Shown here one piece after another: positions 37,101 to 44,483 of a stretch of DNA of 64,000 bases; the stretch's first letter is position 1, and every line of letters starts with the position of its first letter. The DNA lies in NCBI GenBank assembly GCA_024686215.1, contig JAIBDN010000003.1:1-64000 (forward strand), read 5' to 3'. This DNA comes from Gammaproteobacteria bacterium. GTDB taxonomy: Bacteria > Pseudomonadota > Gammaproteobacteria > Pseudomonadales > Halieaceae. The notes beneath the pieces are model-generated. The model was given only the letters and a program-made list of their open reading frames with translations. It did no database searches and was not told the origin of the DNA. A program made the translations under genes and the position numbers.

Positions 37101-37856
37101 GTAGAGGTCGACTATGCCGGCAGGGTGATTAGCGAGCAATTGCCATTTGACGTGAATATCGATGTGCGGATACTGGTGGAGGATAAGTTTTCAGTTAGAA
37201 GCAGTGTTTTATTCGCGACCCTGGGCGGAGAACTACAGGTGTTGCAACGTCCCGGACAGCCGTTGCAATTGTTTGGTAACCTCAGGATTGTGGGTGGTGA
37301 ATTGCGTGCCTACCAACAGCAATTGAAAATACGACGTGGCACATTCAGCTTCACCGGTAGGCCGGATAATCCAACGGTAAATGTGCGTGCAGAGCGTGCT
37401 ATCAGCGGTAGCAACGTCACGGTGGGAATGCAGGTACGTGGCACCTATGACGCCCTGGTACTGGAGGTATTCTCCGAACCCGCAATGTCCCAGGGCGAAG
37501 CCATGTCCTACCTGGTGCGGGGCAGGGGGCAGGACGCCAGTTCGGGTGAGGATGGCACGGCGATGGCTTTGACGCTGGCTAGCGGCGTGTTAAATCGCTC
37601 CACGCTGATATCCGAGCTAAACCGGATTCCCGGCGTTAATAACGTCAGTTTTGGCGCGGAGGGCACGGAGGAAGACACTGCCGCTACTGTCGGTGGCTAT
37701 ATTGGCGACCGTATCTACCTGTCTTACGGCGTCGGCGTGTACGAGCCGATTAACGTATTGATCGCGCGGCTATACCTGAGCACTCGATTGTGGATCGAGG
37801 TGGTCAGCCGTTTGGAAAACTCTGTGGACTTGTATTATGCCTTCGATATCGACTAG
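34155..37856 (+). CDS. tamB: Translocation and assembly module subunit TamB
   Basis: A 1233-residue AsmA-clan protein, the inner-membrane-anchored partner of TamA. An N-terminal membrane segment (ILLLLLLSASVLVLAPF) is followed by a long beta-taco groove, and the last 350 residues form the DUF490/TamB C-terminal domain (around GGELRAYQQQLKIRRGTFSF and PTVNVRAERAI). It bridges the periplasm and is thought to move lipids or assist barrel insertion. The TTG start overlaps the TamA stop (TTGA). The size matches TamB of other gammaproteobacteria (about 1250). Confidence 0.92.
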   Translation: MRLLGQSILLLLLLSASVLVLAPFTERGSHTLVKLVQKYSPLDIVYAGGSLGGELQLERLALRNASLEIELVDVRSQLRLSCLWRSAFCFEQLQAASLDIYVPPAEVDEVGNDESLSQPFETTLIEFPVTVAADSLTIATTRIHWPGGEWRQGLAQLHVEISNSTVAIHRAVLHTPTLTLREFSQDNAASPAQISLPRIDLPLVLAVDELLLLQPSWDFYGSKTQQEKLRLAGEWRNTQLQLQQLSAETAQWGNAALSGQIAFHADWPLRVQSALTLANAGDSQFLAGREFVLDVEGDLSALQLQLLAPGEPLLSAQAQLNSLHPNLPFQASAELSWPQGFAVTDIPGAPLQLQGLLLDTPLHGTFSGTREQQSIDLSAGVSGLGYSSLNLVVSAIHQQGRIGLRELSLRNASGTNSLSASGELTLADGDAGGLALEVTSAGLSLPQVSELISGRLEGSFAANVRWSPQQWRVALSDLALLGDINNLPASISGQFRLDNDWRLSGSDLQAAINGAQLVLRAPEAGVSSGQLMLDIADLGRWQPGAEGQLQLQADATANLAGLSYRGNVQDINWGGMQLEDGEFSGAYTLEKQRFTIAGSLNRLRVGQMALTSLTLAASGDESAQDAVLSVQGDIIGELHVRGGGSDRNWQGKLAATELLTPHGNWVLADSVDMAWLPDSAQLQVASHCWRRERSSICPGQLIVGGQGSGSIDATGDLAYLESLLAPGMDLQGDITLQLEGSWGTQLQLQGSASTGPLVVARHYGDGESASAHWDRGKLDLNYGEQGLQLKGNLQRAQRAVLALDVILPLDRQKPLRGDVSVDRLQLAPLIAFMPMLSQLDGEVSGELQLSGSADKPQTSGQLRLRQGQLALVGNPTALNKMELDVDFLGASAKLRGAGLLGGGKVRLQGDMLLQPELSVDLLVEGERQNILYPPATALLLSEQLRIVASPGLLSVTGDITINEGSLEPEVLPEGSVAVSADVVEVDYAGRVISEQLPFDVNIDVRILVEDKFSVRSSVLFATLGGELQVLQRPGQPLQLFGNLRIVGGELRAYQQQLKIRRGTFSFTGRPDNPTVNVRAERAISGSNVTVGMQVRGTYDALVLEVFSEPAMSQGEAMSYLVRGRGQDASSGEDGTAMALTLASGVLNRSTLISELNRIPGVNNVSFGAEGTEEDTAATVGGYIGDRIYLSYGVGVYEPINVLIARLYLSTRLWIEVVSRLENSVDLYYAFDID

Positions 37857-37972
37857 CCCTGAGAGGGCAGGATAGTTAGCTCCACCCGGCGATTCATGGC
37901 ACGCCCCTGGGAACTGCTGTTGTCCGCGATGGGTTGTTGCAAGCCTGCACCCTGCACGGCCAGACTCTGGAT
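37853..37972 (-). pseudogene. C-terminal remnant of an OmpA/MotB-domain gene
   Basis: The minus strand encodes 39 codons that match the end of an OmpA-like peptidoglycan-binding domain: SLAVQGAGLQQPIAD, then NSSSQGRAMNRRVELTIL and a TAG stop. An in-frame TGA lies immediately upstream (37973-37975) and the preceding domain is missing, so this is a decayed fragment, not a gene. It abuts and slightly overlaps the tamB end. About 110 bases further on are without recognisable content before the nitrobindin-like gene. Confidence 0.75.
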
Positions 37973-38087
37973 TCAGCTGTGCGCGTGACGCCAGAATCAA
38001 AAAAAGAATTACAGGCTTAATCTGGCCTGAAGCCGCAGATTTATGTAACTTACTTGGACTTTTTAGGATAACTGGCAGGAGAGCAGC

Positions 38088-38657
38088 GTGAACGCAACAA
38101 CGACAATAGATGGTATCGATTATGGCCCATTGGCTGCTTTGATTGGTGTGTGGAAGGGCGATAAGGGCGTCGATCGTGCGCCAGAGCCTGACGCTGAGGA
38201 ACGCAATCCTTACTATGAAACCATTACCTTTGAAGCGGCAGGGGATGTGACCAATGCTGAACGCCAGACGCTGTCGGTGGTGCGTTATCACCAGGTGGTG
38301 AGTCGCAAGTCCAATGACAAGGTATTTCATGACCAGGTGGGCTATTGGCTGTGGGACCCGTCTGACGACACCATTGTAGAAACCTTCACCATACCCAGGG
38401 CTGTGGCAGTGGTGGCGGAAGGTAAACTGGCCGCTCCTGCCGACCTGTCGCAGGAACTGGTATTTGAGGTGGCGGCACAGCAAAATGCCATCGCGCAGGC
38501 GGCTTTTATGTTCCAGCAGGCAAAGACCACGGCCTTCACCCACCGTATGACCGTGCAGGGAGATGAGATGAGTTACACAGAAAGCACCATCCTGGATATT
38601 TACGAAAAGCACTCTTACGATCACAAGGACCTTAATACCCTGCATCGGGTTGGCTGA
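38088..38657 (+). CDS. Nitrobindin-like heme-binding beta-barrel protein
   Basis: A 189-residue protein of the FABP/nitrobindin (DUF1794, THAP4-like) type. The diagnostic early motif LIGVWKGDKGVD is followed by YYETITFEAAGD, HDQVGYWLWDP and ETFTIPR, which form the barrel strands. Nitrobindins bind haem b and detoxify or sense nitric oxide or peroxynitrite. The proximal histidine is not certain from the sequence. Start is GTG with CAGGAG upstream. The following membrane hydrolase overlaps by one base (TGATG). Confidence 0.72.
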   Translation: MNATTTIDGIDYGPLAALIGVWKGDKGVDRAPEPDAEERNPYYETITFEAAGDVTNAERQTLSVVRYHQVVSRKSNDKVFHDQVGYWLWDPSDDTIVETFTIPRAVAVVAEGKLAAPADLSQELVFEVAAQQNAIAQAAFMFQQAKTTAFTHRMTVQGDEMSYTESTILDIYEKHSYDHKDLNTLHRVG

Positions 38658-39658
38658 TGGACCCACTGACGCAGGGAGTGCTGGGGGCTAGCCTGCCGCA
38701 GTCATTGGGTAAAGCGCGCGATGCGGCCAGTGCAGGGCTGCTGGGTTTTCTGGCGGGAATGTCCGCCGATCTGGATGTGTTGATTCGCTCGACGACGGAC
38801 CCTCTACTGTTTTTGGAGTATCACCGCCAGTTTACCCATTCTCTGATATTTATACCTATTGGTGGGGTATTGTGTGCGCTGTTGTTGCATGCCCTTATTG
38901 GACGCCGTCGCGGTTTGCGGTTCCGTCAGACCTGGCTGTTTTGTACCCTGGGCTATGCGACTCACGCCTTGCTGGATGCCTGTACTACCTACGGCACCAT
39001 GCTGTTATGGCCATTCAGTGAGCAGCGTTTCGCCTGGAATACTATTTCCATTATCGATCCATTGTTTACCTTGCCACTACTGGTAGGGGTTCTGTTGGCA
39101 GCGAAAAAACGCCACCCGCGGTATGCCCGGATAGCGTTGCTGTGGGCCTGTTGTTATATGGCCCTGGGATTGTGGCAACGCAATGCCGCGATGGATATGG
39201 GCTATGCACTGGCCGCGCAGCGCGGCCACCAGCCCTTGCGCCTGGAAGCCAAGCCCAGCTTTGCCAATATCCTGGTGTGGAAGATTGTCTACGAAACACA
39301 GCAGTACTATCACGTGGATGCGGTAAGGGCGAGCTGGGCACCCCGGGTATTCCCGGGAGCGACAGTACAAAAGCTGGAAATCGCCAGGGATATGCCCTGG
39401 CTGGATCCGTTGTCACAGCAAGCGCGTGACATTGAACGCTTCCGCTGGTTCAGCAATGGCTATATCGCCAGGGACCCGCACTACATCAATCGGGTGATCG
39501 ACGTACGCTATTCCATGATCCCCAATGAGGTGGCGCCGCTGTGGAGCATCGAACTGCAGCCCGGGGCGTCGAAAGAGCAGCATGTGGCCTATAGAGTGCA
39601 TCGAGAAACCGGCGCTAATCCCGCCACTCAGGTGTGGAGCATGATGACAGGGGGCTGA
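38657..39658 (+). CDS. YdjM/DUF457-type membrane metal-dependent hydrolase
   Basis: A 333-residue inner-membrane protein. The N-terminus has the family motif MDPLTQGVLGASLPQ, then GMSADLDVLIR and RQFTHSLIF, carrying the His/Asp metal-site residues typical of the LexA-regulated YdjM and related DUF457 hydrolases. Four to five hydrophobic segments lie between residues 60 and 180, followed by a soluble C-terminal domain. Activity is unproven. The ATG overlaps the nitrobindin-like gene's stop by one base, suggesting co-expression. Confidence 0.8.
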   Translation: MDPLTQGVLGASLPQSLGKARDAASAGLLGFLAGMSADLDVLIRSTTDPLLFLEYHRQFTHSLIFIPIGGVLCALLLHALIGRRRGLRFRQTWLFCTLGYATHALLDACTTYGTMLLWPFSEQRFAWNTISIIDPLFTLPLLVGVLLAAKKRHPRYARIALLWACCYMALGLWQRNAAMDMGYALAAQRGHQPLRLEAKPSFANILVWKIVYETQQYYHVDAVRASWAPRVFPGATVQKLEIARDMPWLDPLSQQARDIERFRWFSNGYIARDPHYINRVIDVRYSMIPNEVAPLWSIELQPGASKEQHVAYRVHRETGANPATQVWSMMTGG

Positions 39659-39675
39659 GGCCCCCGGGACCTTGA

Positions 39676-40854
39676 TCAGCCTTTGAACACAGCCTGGGCC
39701 GCGTTCAACGCTTTACCGCTGTTGATGGGCGCATTCTGGCGGCAGAGAATAGCCTCCAGTGCGCTCAAACAGGTAATAACATTGCGCTCGCTGCTGGCAA
39801 ACCCCATTAAACCGATGCGCCAGGTTTTACCCGCGAGGGCACCCAGGCCAGCGCCAATCTCCAGGTCGAATTCCTCAAGTAGGGATGCGCGTAGCGCTGC
39901 ATCATCCACACCCTCGGGAATCAATACCGAGTTGAGCTGGGGCAGGCGGCACTCGGGCGCTACGGCCATCGCCAGGCCCATCGCTTCCAGTCCGGCTACC
40001 AGTGCCAGGTGGTTGTGCTGGTGACGCTGGAAAGCTGCCTCCAGGCCTTCTTCTTGCAACATCACCAGCGATTCATGCAGCGCATATAAGTCGTTGACCG
40101 GCGCCGTATGATGATAGGCGCGTTTGCTGCTGCCTCCCCAGTAGCCCATGACCAGTTGCATATCCAGGAACCAGCTTTGTACCTTGTGGGTGCGATTGCT
40201 AATCCGCTCAACCGCCCGTGCGCTGAAGGTCACCGGTGAAATGCCCGGGATACAGGACAGGCACTTTTGAGTCCCGGAGTAGACGGCGTCTGCGCCCCAC
40301 TTGTCGACCTGCAATTCAATACCGCCCAATGAAGTTACCGCGTCTACGATTGACAGGGCATTGCGCTGGGTCGCCAGCGCACACAGGGCCGCGGCATCAC
40401 TGCGCACGCCTGTAGAGGTTTCCGCGTGTACGAAAGCCAGTAAATTGGCGTCGGGATGCTGATCGAACGCGGCTGCGACCTTGTCGACACTCACCGGTTC
40501 GCCCCAGTTGTCCTGCACCATCACGGCAGTGGCACCGCAACGCTCTACATTTTCCTGCATGCGGCCGCCAAATACACCGTTCTGGCAGACGATAACCTTG
40601 TCACCAGGCGATACCAGGTTAACAAAACAGGCTTCCATGCCGGCTGAGCCGGGTGCGGATATGGGCAGGGTCAGCTCGTTCTCTGTCTGGAACGCGTACT
40701 GCAGTAATGTCTTTATCTCGTCCATAAGCGCTATAAACATTGGATCAAGATGACCTATTGTAGGGCGTGAAAGTGCCCCCAATACCCGCGGGGAAACATC
40801 AGAGGGACCTGGACCCATAAGGGTGCGCTGTGGAGGATAGAAACTGCTGGCCAT
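39676..40854 (-). CDS. Alanine-glyoxylate/serine-pyruvate aminotransferase family protein
   Basis: A 392-residue fold-type I PLP enzyme. The family start GPGPSDVSPRVL is followed by SAPGSAGMEACFVNLVSPGD, HAETSTGVRSD, the PLP aspartate in SIVDAVTSLGG and the Schiff-base lysine in YSGTQKCLSCIPG. It catalyses transfer of an amino group from alanine or serine to glyoxylate or a related keto acid. It is a single minus-strand gene, convergent with the DUF457 gene; a G/C-rich hairpin spans the shared boundary near 39650-39665. Confidence 0.88.
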   Translation of the reverse strand: MASSFYPPQRTLMGPGPSDVSPRVLGALSRPTIGHLDPMFIALMDEIKTLLQYAFQTENELTLPISAPGSAGMEACFVNLVSPGDKVIVCQNGVFGGRMQENVERCGATAVMVQDNWGEPVSVDKVAAAFDQHPDANLLAFVHAETSTGVRSDAAALCALATQRNALSIVDAVTSLGGIELQVDKWGADAVYSGTQKCLSCIPGISPVTFSARAVERISNRTHKVQSWFLDMQLVMGYWGGSSKRAYHHTAPVNDLYALHESLVMLQEEGLEAAFQRHQHNHLALVAGLEAMGLAMAVAPECRLPQLNSVLIPEGVDDAALRASLLEEFDLEIGAGLGALAGKTWRIGLMGFASSERNVITCLSALEAILCRQNAPINSGKALNAAQAVFKG

Positions 40855-40966
40855 GGGAAGTTACTCCGGGTTAATTCACAAGGGGCGCAACGTTATCAGG
40901 TTTCGAGCACAAGCTTAAGTAGGCCCGAATAATAGTCCGTATTGATCGCAGTAATAGCCTGTTTAT

Positions 40967-41308
40967 TCAGCTGCGCTCAAGGGGCGTTGCGGCGAACATT
41001 ACCAGCAGAGTCATGTCTTCCTCTATTTCGAAGAAAGAGTGTTCGGTGGTGGCGCCCACATATAGCAGTGAGCCGGGAGCGACAGTGCGCTCCTCTTCGT
41101 CCAGGCGCATGCGGGCACGACCGCTAAGTACCAGGTAGACTTCATCCTCGTCGTGCGGTGCCTGCATATCAGTGCTGCCTGCGGCGAGAAAATAGACGCC
41201 ACAGTTCAATGCCGGTACGTTCAGGAACTCCAGGTATTCCACGGCCTCACCCTTGAGCTTGTCTCTGACTTCAGCCAGGTCGAAGAGTTGCCATTTGCTG
41301 TTACTCAT
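40967..41308 (-). CDS. Cupin-domain protein
   Basis: A 113-residue single-domain cupin. Cupin motif 1 is present around MQAPHDEDEVYLVLSG (metal His and Glu residues) and motif 2 around APGSLLYVGATTEHSFFE. Activity unknown; such small cupins bind a metal and often a small organic ligand. A longer reading frame starts upstream, but the ATG at 41308 gives the normal family start (SNSKWQLFDL). Confidence 0.82.
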   Translation of the reverse strand: MSNSKWQLFDLAEVRDKLKGEAVEYLEFLNVPALNCGVYFLAAGSTDMQAPHDEDEVYLVLSGRARMRLDEEERTVAPGSLLYVGATTEHSFFEIEEDMTLLVMFAATPLERS

Positions 41309-41503
41309 GCGGGGGGATCCTTGCGCTAATCGCGTTTGATGGCGTTTGATGGCGTTGATTTTACGGCGATGTGTCGCTTGATAGTAACCTTTTTCCAAGC
41401 GGCACAGTTAACAGAAATCAACTGTGCGCCGATCAACAAAAGCAAACCTGCTGCGACTGCATTGCGCTGAGTTCAGCTGAATTCCGAACGCATCCGCCTG
41501 GCA

Positions 41504-44110
41504 TCAGTCGCTGGGCTCGAAGCCTACATTGGCCTGTGCAGCGGCGATTCTGGCGATGGGCACTCTAAACGGGCTGCAGGATACATAGTCCAGTCCCAGT
41601 TCGTGGCAGAAGCGTATCGAGCGGGGGTCTCCACCATGTTCACCGCAAATTCCGTATTTGATACCCGGTTTGACACTGCGGCTCTCGTTGACGGCCATCT
41701 CCATGAGGCGTCCTACAGCCCGTTGATCCAGGGAGACGAAAGGATCAGCGTCCACCAGTTTCTTCTCCAGGTATTTGGGGATGAATTTGCCCGCATCATC
41801 GCGCGAGAAACCATAGGTCATCTGGGTCAGGTCGTTGGTGCCAAAGCTCATGAATTCCACCTCGGGTGCCAGTCGATCGGCGCCCAGCGTGGCCCGTGGT
41901 GTCTCCATCATGGTGCCAATTTTGTAGGGCACAGAAACGGCTTTTTCTCGGGTGACAGCGTGGATGCCCCTGTCGATAATCTCGGTTACCAGGCGTATTT
42001 CGCGGACGTTGACCACCAGTGGAATCATAATTTCCGGCAGTGCCTTGTAGCCGGCTGCAATGGCGTCAGCCGCGGCGCTAATAATCGCCTTCACCTGCAT
42101 TTCGGTGATCTCTGGATACACTACGGAGAGGCGGCAGCCGCGGAAGCCCAGCATCGGGTTGACCTCTTCCAGGCGGCCGGTAATCTCGCTAATCTGCGCT
42201 GCGCTCTTGCCGATGCGTCCCGCCAGAGCAGCGATATCTTCCTGCGATTGCGGCAGGAACTCGTGCAGGGGAGGGTCAAGAAGGCGTATGGTTACAGGCA
42301 GGCCGTCCATGACTTTGAACAGTGCCAGCATATCGTCGTGCTGGAATACCAGGAGTTGATCCAGATAACCCTGTCGCTCTTCCTTGCTCTCCGAGAGGAT
42401 CATGGCGCGCATCACATCAATACGCTGTGCATCGAAAAACATGTGTTCGGTGCGGCAAAGCCCAATGCCTTCAGCGCCCAGTTCCCTGGCTTTAGCAGCA
42501 TCTTCCGGCGTCTCGGCATTGGCTCTGACTTTTAGTCGTCGGTGTTTGTCGGCCCATGACAGCAGTACCTGGAAATCATCACTGGAGCTGGCTTCTGTTT
42601 TCGGGATATCACCAAGCATGACCTCACCCGAGGTGCCATCCAGAGTGATAATATCGCCGCGCGACATAACCACGCCTTCGCGTGTGGTCGCTGTTCCTGC
42701 AGAGTAATCGACACTCAGGCTGACGCAGCCGGTAATAGCGCACACCCCCATCCCTCTGGCGACGACCGCTGCGTGGGAAGTCATACCGCCCAGTTCAGTG
42801 AGTATGCCGGCAGCGACGCGCATGCCGTGGATATCCTCCGGGGTGGTTTCCCGGCGCACCAAAATCACACTGTTTCCTGCAGCCGATTGCTCCTCGGCTT
42901 CCTCAGCAGAAAAGACGATCTGGCCAGTGGCGCCCCCGGGACTGGCCGGCAGACCGCTGGCGACGATATCTGTTTTCGCTGCAGGGTCGACCATGGGATG
43001 AAGAAAGGCTTCAACGTGGTCGGTAGACACACGCATCAAAGCTTCGCTTTCGGTAATTAACTTTTCTTTCACCATGTCCACAGCAATTTTTACTGAGGCG
43101 CGACCGGTGCGCTTACCGCTGCGGGTTTGCAGCATGTAGAACTGGCCTTCCTGGATGGTGAATTCAATGTCCTGCATATCGCGGTAATGGTTTTCCAGTA
43201 ACTCCTGCGTGCGGTAGAGCTCATCATATACTTCTGGCATACGCTCCTGCAGTGCGGATACCGGCAAGGGTGTGCGTATGCCGGCGACCACGTCTTCGCC
43301 AGCGGCGTTGAACAGGTACTCACCAAAAAACGTGTTCTCTCCAGTAGAGGGGTTGCGTGTAAAGGCCACGCCTGAACCGGAGTCGTCGCCGAAGTTGCCG
43401 AACACCATGGCTTGCACGCTGACCGCAGTGCCCAGGCTGTCGGCGATATTGTTCATCTCCCGGTACACGATAGCCCGGGGCGTGTGCCAGGACATAAACA
43501 CTGCTTCTACTGCCAGGCGTAGCTGCTCGAAAGGGTCTTCCGGGAAGTCCACCAAAGTCTTGTAGATGGCTACAATCTCCTGCCAGTCGGTAGCGGCCAT
43601 GTCCACATCCAGAACCTTGCCATTGGCGGCTTTGTACTTGGTGAGTTCCTGTTCAAACTGGTCGCCATCCACGTCCAGTACAACATCGGCGAACATCTGG
43701 ATGAAGCGGCGGTAGGAGTCGTAGGCAAATCGAGGGTTACCGGTTTTTGCCGCCAACCCCGCGGTAATTTCGTCGTTCAGGCCCAGGTTGAGGATGGTGT
43801 TCATCATGCCGGGCATGGAAACCGGCGCACCCGAGCGAACCGAGAACAGCAGTGGGTTTTCCGGGTCACCGAAACGCGCGCCCATTTTCTTTTCTACCAG
43901 ATCAAGAGCCACCCGGTACTCCTGTTCGAGCAGGGATGGCAATTTATTGCCGCTCTGGAAAAACTCTCGGCAAGTGCTGGTAGTGATCACGAAACCAAAA
44001 GGGACAGGTAATCCCAGGCTGGTCATTTCACACAGGTTGGCGCCTTTGCCGCCCAGTAGTTCCCGGTCGTCTTTGCTGCCTTCGTTGAACAGGTATACGC
44101 GCTTTGCCAT
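41504..44110 (-). CDS. ppdK: Pyruvate, phosphate dikinase
   Basis: An 868-residue enzyme interconverting pyruvate, ATP and phosphate with PEP, AMP and diphosphate. The N-terminal ATP-grasp domain starts GGKGANLCEMTSLGLPVPFG; the central phosphohistidine domain has GGMTSHAAVVARGMG with the catalytic His; the C-terminal PEP/pyruvate barrel ends CGEHGGDPRSIRFCHELGL. Length is normal for PPDK. It replaces or supplements PEP synthase and pyruvate kinase, allowing reversible gluconeogenic flux. The divergent promoter region toward the acyl-CoA ligase carries two copies of a palindromic motif. Confidence 0.95.
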   Translation of the reverse strand: MAKRVYLFNEGSKDDRELLGGKGANLCEMTSLGLPVPFGFVITTSTCREFFQSGNKLPSLLEQEYRVALDLVEKKMGARFGDPENPLLFSVRSGAPVSMPGMMNTILNLGLNDEITAGLAAKTGNPRFAYDSYRRFIQMFADVVLDVDGDQFEQELTKYKAANGKVLDVDMAATDWQEIVAIYKTLVDFPEDPFEQLRLAVEAVFMSWHTPRAIVYREMNNIADSLGTAVSVQAMVFGNFGDDSGSGVAFTRNPSTGENTFFGEYLFNAAGEDVVAGIRTPLPVSALQERMPEVYDELYRTQELLENHYRDMQDIEFTIQEGQFYMLQTRSGKRTGRASVKIAVDMVKEKLITESEALMRVSTDHVEAFLHPMVDPAAKTDIVASGLPASPGGATGQIVFSAEEAEEQSAAGNSVILVRRETTPEDIHGMRVAAGILTELGGMTSHAAVVARGMGVCAITGCVSLSVDYSAGTATTREGVVMSRGDIITLDGTSGEVMLGDIPKTEASSSDDFQVLLSWADKHRRLKVRANAETPEDAAKARELGAEGIGLCRTEHMFFDAQRIDVMRAMILSESKEERQGYLDQLLVFQHDDMLALFKVMDGLPVTIRLLDPPLHEFLPQSQEDIAALAGRIGKSAAQISEITGRLEEVNPMLGFRGCRLSVVYPEITEMQVKAIISAAADAIAAGYKALPEIMIPLVVNVREIRLVTEIIDRGIHAVTREKAVSVPYKIGTMMETPRATLGADRLAPEVEFMSFGTNDLTQMTYGFSRDDAGKFIPKYLEKKLVDADPFVSLDQRAVGRLMEMAVNESRSVKPGIKYGICGEHGGDPRSIRFCHELGLDYVSCSPFRVPIARIAAAQANVGFEPSD

Positions 44111-44220
44111 GTGGGATCCTCGGACGTGTCGGTAGCGATAAGGTCAGCGCGCGAGTATACCTATTCGTAGTGCCTGCGGGGAATGTTAAAGCGGCAAAAG
44201 TGCCGTGAATCGGTCCCGGA

Positions 44221-44235
44221 TGTAGTGAAACTACA
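44221..44235. promoter_or_regulatory. Palindromic operator candidate, copy 1
   Basis: Reads TGTAGT-GAA-ACTACA, a perfect six-base inverted repeat with three-base spacer. The same GTAGT-N3-ACTACA pattern recurs 72 bases to the right. The half-site pattern GT-N-GT-N3-AC-N-AC resembles operators of GntR-family (FadR subfamily) regulators; the cognate regulator is not in the window. Confidence 0.5.
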
Positions 44236-44292
44236 CGCGCGGGGGCTACCCATGCAGATAAAGCCGCGGGGCACTGGGCGATACTCACCAAC

Positions 44293-44307
44293 GGTAGTAT
44301 TACTACA
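44293..44307. promoter_or_regulatory. Palindromic operator candidate, copy 2
   Basis: Reads GGTAGT-ATT-ACTACA, matching copy 1 at 13 of 15 positions if the spacer is ignored except for one outer base. Centre-to-centre distance to copy 1 is 72 bases, about seven helical turns, so both could bind dimers on the same DNA face. Confidence 0.5.
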
Positions 44308-44483
44308 TCGGGTATCAGTTTTTAGTCCCGTTGAGCAAGCGGCGTGAGCCGCCAGAAACGCACACAAAGGTGCTTTCAGGTTTTGCTGGTTGAACCCGGC
44401 AGGTGATTGTGTCTCTGGGGGCGGCGCCCGCTTTTCCAATGTATTACAGTGGCGCCTCTTTTATCGAGTAGAGGTTTGTGATC

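Larger units (their letters stand above)
44111..44483. other. Divergent intergenic region between ppdK and acyl-CoA ligase
   Basis: About 370 bases holding no gene. It contains two related palindromes 72 bases apart (44221-44235 and 44293-44307) and a poor inverted repeat near 44420-44435. Promoters for both flanking genes must lie here. Confidence 0.6.

Noticed and set aside
37770-38666. 298-codon minus-strand frame across the nitrobindin-like gene
   Set aside because: It overlaps the end of tamB and the whole nitrobindin-like gene, has no family features and no ribosome binding site.
39650-39665. GGGGGC/GCCCCC hairpin at the end of the DUF457-type gene
   Set aside because: Six-pair stem without a T tract and partly inside the coding sequence; not convincing as a terminator.
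41603-42535. 310-codon plus-strand frame inside ppdK
   Set aside because: Lies entirely antisense to the conserved ppdK domains; no recognisable features.
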